A stretch of DNA of 64,000 nucleotides from JACKFB01 sp041389525 (GCA_041389525.1 JAWKRR010000013.1:62001-126000); one strand, 5' to 3'; counted from the stretch's first letter, positions 1 to 9,419 are shown. Numbers and translations are program-made. The notes: generated from the letters alone by a model not told the origin.

Positions 1-1472
<1,472 letters not shown>

Positions 1473-1559
1473 CGAGGACTCCCGATTCTTACGGGTTTAG
1501 GGACTGTTGCCGGGCCGACGGCCCCGCTGTGATTCAAACTCTGCGCCGGGCGCAGGAGG

Positions 1560-2099
1560 TCATTCGAGGAGCGCGTCGCGCAGGCTGTCTAGGTGCATGC
1601 GCGCTGTGGCGTCGACGACGAGGTTGCCCATGCGGACTTGCACGCCGCCGAGCAGCTCCGGGTCCACCCGCGCGTCGAGCATCACCGTCTTGTCAGTGAG
1701 GGTCTTGAGCGCGGTCTGGATGCGGGTGAGTTCCGTGCGCTCGAGGGGCGCGGCGCTGATGACCGTCGCCCGGACGCGGCCGGAGAGGTCGTCCATGATG
1801 TCCTGGAACGCATTGCTGACCGACACGATCTCGTCGATGCGGCGATGCTCCAGCATCACCAGCACGAAGTTGCGCGTGGTCGGGGCGAAGAGGTACTTCG
1901 CGAAGAGCTTGACCAGGATGTCTCGCTTGTCGTTCAGCGAAACCACGGGGCTCTTCAAGACGTTCTGCAGCTCGGGGCTGGCAGTCCAGGTCTCGGCGAA
2001 GGTCTCAAGCTGCTTGCCAATCACGGCGTGGTTCTTGGACTCGGCGCAGGCCTCGGCCAGAGCCTTCGCGTAGCGACGGGCAATCTTGGATGCGCTCAC
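1560..2099 (-). CDS. atpH: F0F1 ATP synthase subunit delta
   Basis: Delta subunit (OSCP homologue), the stator piece that ties the b/b' stalk to the top of the alpha3beta3 head. The product is 179 residues, the usual length, begins SASKIARRYAKALAEA as in the family, and ends with the typical C-terminal half (DARVDPELLGGVQVRMGN...). The start is a GTG with GGAG eight bases upstream. It lies 28 bases downstream of atpF and 87 bases upstream of atpA in a minus-strand operon. Identity is secure from sequence pattern and context. Confidence 0.96.
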   Translation of the reverse strand: MSASKIARRYAKALAEACAESKNHAVIGKQLETFAETWTASPELQNVLKSPVVSLNDKRDILVKLFAKYLFAPTTRNFVLVMLEHRRIDEIVSVSNAFQDIMDDLSGRVRATVISAAPLERTELTRIQTALKTLTDKTVMLDARVDPELLGGVQVRMGNLVVDATARMHLDSLRDALLE

Positions 2100-2127
2100 C
2101 GGCTGCTCTCCGTCGGCGGGGAAACGG

Positions 2128-2709
2128 TCAGGCTGAGAGAGACCCGAGATCCTTGCGGCTCTCGAGGTCAGTAATAAACCGTTCCACCAGCGTGCGCTGT
2201 CGGGCGGCGTTCATGCGCTCACGCACGATGGCTTCAGCGCGAGTCAGCGCGCGCTCGGCCACCTCGCGCTCAAGGTCTAGCTTCATCTGGGACGCCTCGC
2301 GGGTGGCGTCCAAGGCGGCGTCGGCGCGAAGGCGCGCGATGGTCTCGCGGGTCTCGGTGAGGATGCGCTCGCGCTCGGCCTGGCCGTCGCGCTCGAAGTC
2401 CTCGCGCATACGGGCGACCTCGGCGTCCAGCTCGCGCAGCGCGCCCTCGTAGCGGGCGAGCCGGTCGGTGGCGTCCGCTTTCCGCGCGGTGGCCTCGTCC
2501 ATCTCTTTGAGGATCGTGTCGCGGCGATTGGAGAGGTACGTCGCCAGCGGGCCGCGCAGCGCGTAGACGAGCACGGCCGCGAGGATGATGAAGTCCAGCA
2601 AGTAGGACAGGTGCGTGAAGGGCTGGAACCCCTCGCCGCTCGCCGCGAGCGCGGCGGGCGCGGCCAGCAGCGCGGTTAGACCTGCGGTCATGGCGTAGAG
2701 CGTTCTCAC
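2128..2709 (-). CDS. atpF: F0F1 ATP synthase subunit b
   Basis: Peripheral-stalk b subunit: one membrane helix (about residues 36-54) followed by a long charged coiled coil that reaches the delta subunit. The 193-residue product starts at a GTG that overlaps the stop of b' (GTGA), so the two stalk subunits are translationally coupled. Unusually, a second hydrophobic stretch precedes the membrane anchor (TAGLTALLAAPAALAASG), which looks like a cleavable signal peptide with an AxA site; most b subunits insert directly without one. Length and coiled coil fit the family. Confidence 0.95.
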   Translation of the reverse strand: MRTLYAMTAGLTALLAAPAALAASGEGFQPFTHLSYLLDFIILAAVLVYALRGPLATYLSNRRDTILKEMDEATARKADATDRLARYEGALRELDAEVARMREDFERDGQAERERILTETRETIARLRADAALDATREASQMKLDLEREVAERALTRAEAIVRERMNAARQRTLVERFITDLESRKDLGSLSA

Positions 2710-3179
2710 GCTTGTGCCCCCTGCTCGCTGAGTGCTCGGTTGGCCAAGGCGCCCGCCAAGTCCTCGACCACGGCGTCGGAGGAGGCGCGGACGCGTGCGG
2801 CCTCCGCGTTGAGCTCACGTCGCGTCTTCTCTTGCGCTGCGCTCAGCTCGATGCGGACGGCCTCGAGCTCGGTGTCGGCCTGCTGCCGCGCCTCGTCGCG
2901 TAGACGGTCGCGGATGAGCACGGCGTCGCGTCGCGCGGCGTCAAGGCGGGTCTGGTAGGCCGTATGCGCCTCGCTGGCGCGCAGGTCCATGCGCTCGGCC
3001 TCGGCGCGGGCGCCGGCCATGCGGTCGTGCCGGGCCTCGTGCGTCCGCACCATCGGCTGCACGACCTTCTTGTTGAGGATCAGCGCGAAGACGATGAAGA
3101 GCGCGAGCTGCACCAGGAAGGTCGCGTCGAGGTCGACGAGGCCTGCGCGAAGGATCGGTTCCTGGATGGACTCAAGCAT
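2706..3179 (-). CDS. atpF': F0F1 ATP synthase subunit b' (second stalk subunit)
   Basis: Second b-type stalk subunit, 157 residues from the ATG at 3179. That start is preferred over an in-frame upstream one because GGAG sits nine bases ahead and the N-terminus MLESIQEPILRAGLVDLDAT leads straight into the single membrane helix TFLVQLALFIVFALILNKKV, followed by the stalk coiled coil. Paired b' and b genes give a heterodimeric stalk, as in photosynthetic and many deltaproteobacterial enzymes. It heads the operon; a good promoter candidate lies at 3268-3297. Confidence 0.93.
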   Translation of the reverse strand: MLESIQEPILRAGLVDLDATFLVQLALFIVFALILNKKVVQPMVRTHEARHDRMAGARAEAERMDLRASEAHTAYQTRLDAARRDAVLIRDRLRDEARQQADTELEAVRIELSAAQEKTRRELNAEAARVRASSDAVVEDLAGALANRALSEQGAQA

Positions 3180-3267
3180 GCGATGCCGCTCCGGGTGGAG
3201 GCTTGGTGTCTCGCGGTGGAGTTCGTGCCGGGATCTCGACGGGTCAGTCACCCGCGAAGGCGCGCCG

Positions 3268-3297
3268 TGCCTAGCACACGGTTTCGAGGGGCGTCAA
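3268..3297 (-). promoter_or_regulatory. Candidate promoter of the atpF'-F-H-A operon
   Basis: On the minus strand TTGACG (3292-3297) is followed after 18 bases by an extended -10 of the form TGC-TAGGCA (core 3268-3273). Transcription would begin near 3261, about 80 bases before the atpF' ATG. The same arrangement and much of the spacer (TCGAA, TGTGCTA) recur in front of the other ATP synthase operon at 53438-53467, which strengthens both calls. Confidence 0.6.
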
Positions 3298-3453
3298 GCG
3301 GAACATGGCCGGCCTCGGGCTGTCGCCGAGGCCCGATTTCGTTGGCTGAACCCAAGTTCGGAGCCGCAGGTGGCGACCGCTGAGCCGAGGCGTCCCCCCT
3401 CGAGCGCCGCTGGAGCCTGTGCGGCCCGAGGCTAGACCTGCGGCCCCCAAAAT

Positions 3454-3492
3454 GGCGACAGGCGCATCACACGAGGTGATGCGCCTGTCGCC
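3454..3492. repeat. Perfect 17-bp inverted repeat (hairpin)
   Basis: GGCGACAGGCGCATCAC (3454-3470) is followed by the five-base loop ACGAG and the exact reverse complement (3476-3492). It lies in the 524-base gap between the atp operon and the lipoprotein gene, just before the dispersed repeat at 3499. There is no T-run on either side. It could be a factor-independent terminator, an mRNA-end structure or part of the repeat element; the sequence does not decide. Confidence 0.8.
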
Positions 3493-3498
3493 AGTGCC

Positions 3499-3667
3499 TA
3501 GAGACCCGCTCCACAGACCTCCCGTCGCGCCTGCTTGGCCGCGCGGGGGATGGCGGTGTAGCACCTCGTCGCCGTGGTGCTACACCACCACTCCTCGCCA
3601 CGTCTCGCCATGCGCCATGGGGCCAAGCACGCGCTCGGTCCGCTCTGCAGACCGGGTCTAGCCGGAC
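3499..3667 (+). repeat. Dispersed intergenic repeat, copy A
   Basis: About 169 bases that match, in inverted orientation, the stretch 33836-34003. By eye roughly 80-85% of positions agree over the first ~145 bases, including the block CGTCGCG[C/T]CTGCTTGGCC and GGGGCCAAGCAC. Both copies begin with TAGAG. No conserved reading frame is seen. It contains nested hairpins: GGTG-TAG-CACC at 3555-3565, and an 11-bp arm pair 3555-3565/3576-3586 with a 10-base loop. It fills most of the gap upstream of the atp promoter. Confidence 0.75.
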
Positions 3668-3696
3668 GCTCTCACCGCGTGGTGCGAGCGTCCGGC
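3661..3696 (-). terminator. Terminator of the Cys-rich lipoprotein gene
   Basis: GCCGGACGCTC (3661-3671) pairs exactly with 3686-3696, and inside it CACC (3673-3676) pairs with GGTG (3681-3684) around the loop GCGT, giving a 15-bp stem with a single mismatch. It starts eight bases beyond the stop codon of the minus-strand gene that ends at 3704. There is no T-run, as is common at high GC. Confidence 0.6.
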
Positions 3697-3703
3697 GTTA
3701 CCG

Positions 3704-6310
3704 CTAGTTGCCGAGGCAGTAGTCGACCGGGACGCCCGATTTCAGCTCGTAGCAGCCCATCGCCGCTTGGCCGAACTCATCAGCGCCCGCGGTGCAGACC
3801 TTCGAGGGAGCGTCCGCGCAATCGGCGGCCGTCTCGCAGCTCGGGATGCAGCGGAAGTCCGCGAGGCTCGCCGCGTCCTGGCCCAGGTTCACGCAGACGC
3901 GGCCTGAGGGGCAGAAGCCCGAGGAGACGCAGGGCTCGCAGTCCTGGTCCTTGGTGCAGAGCCCGAAGGACGCCTGCTTCTCGATGTACTTACCAGCCTT
4001 CGGCTGCGTGACGCGCTCGGAGCAGATGAGCCCCGCGGCGGCGCAGGACGTGTCCGTGCCGGGTGTGCAGAGCTTCGAGCAGTAGCTCTTGTTCGTGAGC
4101 TCGTCGGGCAGGCAGAGACCCGTCTTGCACTCCTCGATCGGATCGCCAGCCGCGTTGACCGCGTCGGGGTTGCACTCGGCGCCGAGCTCCTTCGTCGGAG
4201 CCACGCCCGCCTCGTCCTTGAGGTCGTCGCAGACGTACTCGATGGTCGACTGGTACTCCGGGCCGTATGCGATCGTGAAGGGCACGCACGCCTCGCCCTC
4301 CTCCTCGCAGCTCAGCGTGGTCGCACAGTCGGCGAGCGAGGAGCCCGGGTTGCCGATGATGCACACCGAGCGGCGGGTGAAGCGCGTGGGATCGTCGAGG
4401 TTGCCGGCGTAGCCGATGACCGTGCTGCTGCAGATGCCCGAGAAGCTCTGGGCGTTCGGCGTTCCCGCCTGGAACGTGATCGCCGGGCAGTCCAACTGGC
4501 TGCTGCAGGTGTGGGTGCAGAACCCGAGGCTGCCGTCGGCGTTGGCTGCGCGGCAGATGCCGGTCTGGCAGGCCGCGAACTCCGCTGCGGGGCTGGTGCC
4601 ACACAGGTTGCCCCACTTGCCCTTGGCGGCGTCGGCGGCAACGCACTTGCCGGCCGTCGTGACCGGACCGTCGGGGTCGGGGGTGGTGGTGCCGGGCAGG
4701 TAGTTCGGGACCTCGTAGACCGCGCAAACTTCCTCGTCGCCACAGTCGGAGATGGTCAAACAGGGGCCACCCGTACCGGGAAGGGTGCGGCACTGGGGAA
4801 CGACCAGCACGAAGTCGGCCAGGTTGTCGCCGGAGGCGTCGCCGAGGAGCTCGTTGAGGGCGCAGACGCCGCCCTTCTCGGGGGCGCAGTCCGCGTCCGA
4901 GTCGCAGATGGCCGAGCAGTAGTCGTTCTCGCAGTAGCCGGCGCAGTCGTCGTCGGTAGTGCAGGGCTCGCCCAGGGCCTTACCACCGGGCGTCTCCTCG
5001 AGGCACAGGTTGTCGAGACCGGCGTCGAGGCCGGGCTCGCCGTTCCAACTCCACTGGCAGTAGTTGCCCGGAGCGCAGTCGACGGTCTTGTCGCAGCCGC
5101 GGGGCCAGCAGAGCGAAGTCGTGAAGTCGATCTGCGTGCCGAAGGGGGTGCGATCGGGGTCGCAGGTCCACGCGCTGCAGTCGATGTCCGCAGTGCAGCT
5201 CTTCTCGGACCAGCCCTTGCAGGTGCCAGCGGCCGTGTCGCAGCCCGACTCCGCGCTCAGCACGGTGGTGTCGCAGTCCGCGTCATTCTTGCAGAAAGGA
5301 ACGCAGCCAAGGCCGAAGCAGAAGCCCGCGTCGCACTCGATCTGCTGCCCGGCGAGCGGGTCGCCGTTGCACTCCTGGGAGATGCTGTTGACCTGGAACC
5401 ACGGGCCCGACTTCTGGGTGGCGACGCAGCGCTGGGTGAACGAGCTGCCCACGACCGCAAACTGGCAGGACTCGCCGTCCGGGCAGTCGTTGTCGCCCTG
5501 GCACGAGTCGAAGCCGAGGGTCGGCATGCAGAAGCTGAGGCCAGACTGCCCGCTGCCGAAGCCGAAGTTCACGCATCGGTAGTCGGAACCGTTGGGGCCA
5601 TCAGAGAAGCCAGCGCACTCGTTGAGCGGGGTGTCCGCGTCCTCGACACCATCGGGCGAGGTGGCGCCCGTCGTGTTGTCGACGGCGTCCTTAGTAATGA
5701 TGCAGGCGCGGGTGCAGACGGGGACGTTGAACACGATGGCGCCCTGCTGGCCCAGCGAACCACAGAGGTTCGAGTCGCACTGCGAGTGCGCGCAGGCCGG
5801 CCAGTTCGGGTTGTTGATCATCGCGCCCGGGTTCGCCGGGTCGGGGATCTGCGCGGTGCAGTCCACGGTGACGCCGCAGTACGAGCCCTCGGGGAGGGCC
5901 GGCACCCGGCACTGGCCAAGGACATTGCAGATCTGGCCGGCCGCGCAGGTTCCGCAGCTCGAGCCGTCGGTGCCCGTGCCGCACTGCTTGCCGGCGCACG
6001 CGGGCGTCGGGCCCACGTCGCCGCTGGTGCCGTCGGGGGTGACGGTGCCGTCGGGGGTCACGGTGCCGTCGGGGGTGACAGTGCCGTCGGGGGTCACGGT
6101 GCCGTCGGGCTTCGTCGTGTCCGGATTGACTACGGTGTCGGTGCCCACGGGCACGTCCGTCTTGCCGCCATTGTCGCCCGTCGCGTCCGGCTTCGACGTG
6201 TCCGTGCCGCCGTCCAAGACGACGGTGTTCGACTCGCCGCTGTCGCACGCCGCGAAGGCGAGGGCGGCGCTAGCCATGACTACCAACAACTTGCGGTTCC
6301 ACTGATGCAT
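3704..6310 (-). CDS. Large cysteine-rich surface lipoprotein
   Basis: An 868-residue exported lipoprotein of unknown role. The ATG at 6310 (GGAGG ten bases ahead) gives a signal peptide ending in a lipobox, LAFAAC, so the mature protein should be lipid-anchored. After the Cys comes a low-complexity stalk of TPDGTV repeats, then about 700 residues with many regularly spaced cysteines and acidic loops (patterns such as CDSDADCAPEKGG, CTTDDDCAGYC). Similar Cys-rich modules are common in large secreted proteins of myxobacteria and relatives; the spacing suggests disulphide-bonded, possibly metal-binding, modules. It has its own promoter and terminator and no operon partner. Confidence 0.85.
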   Translation of the reverse strand: MHQWNRKLLVVMASAALAFAACDSGESNTVVLDGGTDTSKPDATGDNGGKTDVPVGTDTVVNPDTTKPDGTVTPDGTVTPDGTVTPDGTVTPDGTSGDVGPTPACAGKQCGTGTDGSSCGTCAAGQICNVLGQCRVPALPEGSYCGVTVDCTAQIPDPANPGAMINNPNWPACAHSQCDSNLCGSLGQQGAIVFNVPVCTRACIITKDAVDNTTGATSPDGVEDADTPLNECAGFSDGPNGSDYRCVNFGFGSGQSGLSFCMPTLGFDSCQGDNDCPDGESCQFAVVGSSFTQRCVATQKSGPWFQVNSISQECNGDPLAGQQIECDAGFCFGLGCVPFCKNDADCDTTVLSAESGCDTAAGTCKGWSEKSCTADIDCSAWTCDPDRTPFGTQIDFTTSLCWPRGCDKTVDCAPGNYCQWSWNGEPGLDAGLDNLCLEETPGGKALGEPCTTDDDCAGYCENDYCSAICDSDADCAPEKGGVCALNELLGDASGDNLADFVLVVPQCRTLPGTGGPCLTISDCGDEEVCAVYEVPNYLPGTTTPDPDGPVTTAGKCVAADAAKGKWGNLCGTSPAAEFAACQTGICRAANADGSLGFCTHTCSSQLDCPAITFQAGTPNAQSFSGICSSTVIGYAGNLDDPTRFTRRSVCIIGNPGSSLADCATTLSCEEEGEACVPFTIAYGPEYQSTIEYVCDDLKDEAGVAPTKELGAECNPDAVNAAGDPIEECKTGLCLPDELTNKSYCSKLCTPGTDTSCAAAGLICSERVTQPKAGKYIEKQASFGLCTKDQDCEPCVSSGFCPSGRVCVNLGQDAASLADFRCIPSCETAADCADAPSKVCTAGADEFGQAAMGCYELKSGVPVDYCLGN
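6027..6110. repeat. 18-bp tandem repeats inside the lipoprotein gene
   Basis: Four full copies and a partial one of an 18-base unit (plus strand GTGCCGTCGGGGGTSACR) encode TPDGTV repeats in the stalk just after the lipidated cysteine. Units alternate GTGACG and GTCACG endings. The unit is a multiple of three, so copy-number changes would lengthen or shorten the stalk without shifting the frame. Confidence 0.85.
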
Positions 6311-6436
6311 CTGGGGGTCTCCTCCCGGCGTATACGGGCGACGTGGCAGCGGGCGCACGCGGGGGGCGTTGCGCCGGGGCAGGTGAGAATCCCTGCAAAA
6401 TCAATAACATAGGGGCCGTGGCCCAGTAGGCTGCGA

Positions 6437-6466
6437 AGGATAGGGCGAGCCGAATACACGTGTCAA
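6437..6466 (-). promoter_or_regulatory. Candidate sigma-70-type promoter of the lipoprotein gene
   Basis: On the minus strand a perfect -35 TTGACA (6461-6466) is followed after 18 bases by TATCCT (6437-6442). Transcription would begin near 6430, leaving a leader of about 120 bases before the ATG at 6310. Confidence 0.6.
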
Positions 6467-6725
6467 GCCAGGGAATCGCCCGGCGCGCAAGGACCAGAGG
6501 CCGATCCGGGCCCATCGGCGGGCGCTGTGTTCGAGAGCTCCCGTGGGGCGAGGTTCCAACCGCTCCCGTCCGGGTTCCCGGGTCAGCCGCCGTGGGGGGT
6601 TCGTTTAGTCGAACGTCGCGTGCAGGTCATCGGCCGCTGAACCGCGGTTTTCGGGCGCTCACGGCCCGCAGGGGTCACGAAGTCCTCGCGCTCGCACACG
6701 TGTCTGGCCGCGTGGGCCCGCTGGT

Positions 6726-6766
6726 GCTAAGGTCCCGCCGTTCCTCTTCTCTCCGATTGAGAGAAG
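6726..6766 (+). promoter_or_regulatory. Extended -10 and leader hairpin upstream of the AgmX/GltJ-like gene
   Basis: TGC-TAAGGT at 6726-6733 resembles the extended -10 elements seen before both atp operons, though no good -35 is present. Directly downstream CTTCTCTC (6746-6753) and GAGAGAAG (6759-6766) form a perfect 8-bp stem with a 5-base loop, ending 19 bases before the ATG, so it would be in the leader and could affect translation. Confidence 0.35.
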
Positions 6767-6785
6767 CCCGGGGGGGCCGCCGCCG

Positions 6786-9419
6786 ATGATCTTCTCGTGC
6801 TCGCGCTGCCAGACACGCTACAAGCTACCCGACGAAAAGGTCGCGAACCGCGTCCTCAAGGTTCGGTGTAAGAACTGTTCGGTCGTCATCGTCGTCCGTG
6901 ACCCGGCGCTGTCCCGTCGTCCGCCTGGTGCGGAGGCGCCGGCGCCGGCGGGCCAAGACGAGGCTTGGTTCGTGGCCCTGGGTGGGCGGCAGCACGGTCC
7001 GATCTCCCGCTCCGCGGTGATGGGGCTGGTCGGATCCGGGGACCTGCACGCCCTGTCGTACGTGTGGCGTCAGGGGATGGCCGAGTGGGTGCGTCTACAC
7101 GACGTGCCAGAGCTGTCAGGGCTGCCGGGTAGCACGGCTGAGGCGGATTACGGCATCCCCGACGACCCGCACGTGCGGCCGCTGACGGCCGTGATCACGC
7201 GGAGCGGGACCACCAACAACGCGCCCGCCGGGGTGGTAGCTGCGGCCGCACACGCCGCGGAGCAGGAGCGCGCGGCGGCTCAGGCGGCTGCGTCGAAGGG
7301 CGCCGCGCGTCCCTTCACGGTCGAGCAGGGCGGCGGTCAGCCGAGCACCAGCGAGGGCCCGCGTCGGCGACCGACGCTGGTGCCGCGCATGGAAGACATC
7401 TTGCCGCCGGACGAGCTGGCCGGGGCAAACGCCGCGCAGGCGTCGGCTGCTGAGGCCGCCGCTGCGGCTGAGGCGGAAGCGAGAGCCGCCGCCGCCGCTG
7501 CCGAGGCCGCCGCTGCCGAGGCCGCGGCGAAGGCTGAGGCTGAAGCGAAGGCTGCGTCTGAGGCCGCCGAAGCTGCGGCAGCGGAGGCCGCAGCGAGGGC
7601 TGAGGCCGAGGCCGCCGAAGCCGCTGCTGCTGAAGCCGCCGCCAAGGCAGAGGCCGAAGCCGCCGAAGCGGCAGCCAAGGCTGAAGCCGAGGCCGCCGCC
7701 GCCGAAGCCGCTGCGAAGGCTGAGGCCGAGACCGCTGAAGCCGCCGCCGCCGAAGCCGCTGCGAAGGCTGAGGCCGAGGCCGCTGAAGCCGCCGCCGCCG
7801 AAGCCGCTGCGAAGGCTGAGGCCGAGGCTGCCGAAGCCGCTGCCGCCGAAGCCGCTGCGAAGGCAGAGGCCGAGGCCGCCGAGGCGCTCGCGAAGGCAGA
7901 GGCCGAAGCCGCGGAGGCGCTCTCGAAGGCAGAGGCCGAGGCCGCCGAGGCGCTCGCGAAAGCCGAGGCGGAGGTTGCCGAAGCCGCTGCCGCGGAGGCG
8001 CTCGCGAAAGCCGAGGCCGGGGTCGAGCGGCCCTCCACGCCGGACCTGCCGGGGCTCCCGCCGCTGCCGGGCGAACCCTCATCTGTGGTTGAGGTCGAGA
8101 GCATCGAGCTGCTCGACGACGTGGATCCGTCGCCTCTCGTCGAGTCGGGGATGCCGGAGCTGCCGCCGCTGCCCGACCTGCCAGGCATGCCCGGCCTTCC
8201 CGGCTTGCCGACGGATGCGACGCCCGAGCTCCCCGTTTCGCCCGAGATCTCCGAGTCGCCCGAGATCCCCGAGAGCGCCGACGCAGACGACGCTGCCTGG
8301 GCGGACCTGTCCGACTCGGGTGCAGGGGCTGACGCCGCACTCGACGATCTGCCGGCGATCGACACGGCCGACGTGCTGCCGCGCGTCGAGCCTCTGGGCG
8401 ACGGTGATCTCTTCGCGGCCTACGGCTCGCCGGGGACCGCCGCGCTCGCCGCCCGCGAGGCGGAGGCCGAGGAGGCCCCGCACTCCGCGGCGCCGACCGC
8501 CGAAGACAAGCGGATGCTCAAGGAGGCGTTGCGCGCAGCCGACGTCGTGTTGCCGACCCACATCGCGCCCCCGACGAAGCAGGAGATGCGTGAGCTCCAC
8601 CAGGAGTTCTCCGTGGTCGCGCAGCTTCACTCGGCGAAGAAGCGGCGCGGGGTGAAGTTCGCGTTGCTGGCGGCGCTCATCATCGCGTCGCTCGTCGCCG
8701 GCACCATGCTGTGGCTCGAGAAGCGGGACGCACGCCGTCTGGCCAACGCGCAAGACGCTCGCTCCGGCTCCAAGGCGATCCCAGTCGCCGAGTACAACGC
8801 GGCCTACGACGTAAAGCGGCCTGTGAAGGAGCCCAAGGACCAGGCCCCTCGACCGCTCACCGACGACGAGAAGGCGGCGATCGCCGCCGCGGCCGCCGAA
8901 CGTGACGAGACGGCGCCTACCGGGCTCTCCCGCCCCCACGGCGCCGCGCCCAGCGAGCGCGCCGCGGACCCGCCGGAGCCGAGGCCGGCGGTGCGGAACT
9001 CCAACAGCGCGGCCGAGCGAGCCGGCAACGCGGAGGAGCGGTTCGCCAAGCTCTCCGCTGAGGAATTCGCGGCGCTGACCGCCGACAGCGGGGGCAAGGC
9101 CGAGGTCAAGATCGAGGTGGGGACGACCGCGATCCGGCCCACCGAGGCCCCGAAGACCGCGCCGAGCGCGGACGAGCGTGCTGAGAAGGTCGCCACGGCC
9201 TTCGGACGCAAGCGGCGCCAGCTCGCCCGCTGCAAGTCGGGGACCGAGGAGAAGATCAAGACGCAGTTCACGGTCTCGCCATCCGGGCGCGTGACCAGCG
9301 TCTCGATCAGCGGTACGTCGAGCAGCCAGAAGGCGCAGTGCGTCAAGGGGATCCTCGAGCAGGCGATCTTCCCGCCCGGTCCGGACACCCAGACCTTCGG
9401 GATGCCCGTCGTCCTCTGA
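6786..9419 (+). CDS. AgmX/GltJ-like envelope protein (zinc ribbon, GYF_2, TolA-like coil, TonB-type C-terminus)
   Basis: An 877-residue protein with a cytoplasmic N-terminal zinc ribbon (C5xxC8 and C28xxC31, MJ0042 type), a GYF_2 domain at about 60-108 (WFVALGGRQHGP...), an Ala/Glu/Lys-rich coil at about 220-420, acidic Pro-rich linkers, one membrane helix at about 623-645, and a periplasmic AgmX/PglI-type C-terminal domain at about 795-877. This order matches GltJ/AgmX of the Myxococcus gliding machinery, whose zinc ribbon and GYF domain contact the motility GTPase MglA. No other glt/agl gene is nearby, and the architecture also occurs in non-gliders, so a role in gliding is inference only. 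The coil uses 16- and 11-residue repeats like TolA. Confidence 0.85.
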   Translation: MIFSCSRCQTRYKLPDEKVANRVLKVRCKNCSVVIVVRDPALSRRPPGAEAPAPAGQDEAWFVALGGRQHGPISRSAVMGLVGSGDLHALSYVWRQGMAEWVRLHDVPELSGLPGSTAEADYGIPDDPHVRPLTAVITRSGTTNNAPAGVVAAAAHAAEQERAAAQAAASKGAARPFTVEQGGGQPSTSEGPRRRPTLVPRMEDILPPDELAGANAAQASAAEAAAAAEAEARAAAAAAEAAAAEAAAKAEAEAKAASEAAEAAAAEAAARAEAEAAEAAAAEAAAKAEAEAAEAAAKAEAEAAAAEAAAKAEAETAEAAAAEAAAKAEAEAAEAAAAEAAAKAEAEAAEAAAAEAAAKAEAEAAEALAKAEAEAAEALSKAEAEAAEALAKAEAEVAEAAAAEALAKAEAGVERPSTPDLPGLPPLPGEPSSVVEVESIELLDDVDPSPLVESGMPELPPLPDLPGMPGLPGLPTDATPELPVSPEISESPEIPESADADDAAWADLSDSGAGADAALDDLPAIDTADVLPRVEPLGDGDLFAAYGSPGTAALAAREAEAEEAPHSAAPTAEDKRMLKEALRAADVVLPTHIAPPTKQEMRELHQEFSVVAQLHSAKKRRGVKFALLAALIIASLVAGTMLWLEKRDARRLANAQDARSGSKAIPVAEYNAAYDVKRPVKEPKDQAPRPLTDDEKAAIAAAAAERDETAPTGLSRPHGAAPSERAADPPEPRPAVRNSNSAAERAGNAEERFAKLSAEEFAALTADSGGKAEVKIEVGTTAIRPTEAPKTAPSADERAEKVATAFGRKRRQLARCKSGTEEKIKTQFTVSPSGRVTSVSISGTSSSQKAQCVKGILEQAIFPPGPDTQTFGMPVVL

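Larger units (their letters stand above)
6311..6785. other. Divergent intergenic region between lipoprotein and AgmX/GltJ-like genes
   Basis: This 475-base gap holds the lipoprotein promoter candidate (6437-6466) and, near its right end, an extended -10 and hairpin in front of the plus-strand gene (6726-6766). No additional gene with a convincing frame was found. Confidence 0.6.

Noticed and set aside
3271..3564. Small open frames within the 3.2-3.7 kb gap on both strands.
   Set aside because: They cross the perfect hairpin, the repeat and the promoter, have no ribosome-binding sites, and the homologous repeat copy at 33.8-34.0 kb does not keep any one frame.
7440..8040. Regularly spaced repeats suggesting a CRISPR array or a mobile-element scar.
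   Set aside because: They are codons for Ala/Glu/Lys coil repeats inside an intact reading frame; there are no spacers and no cas genes.
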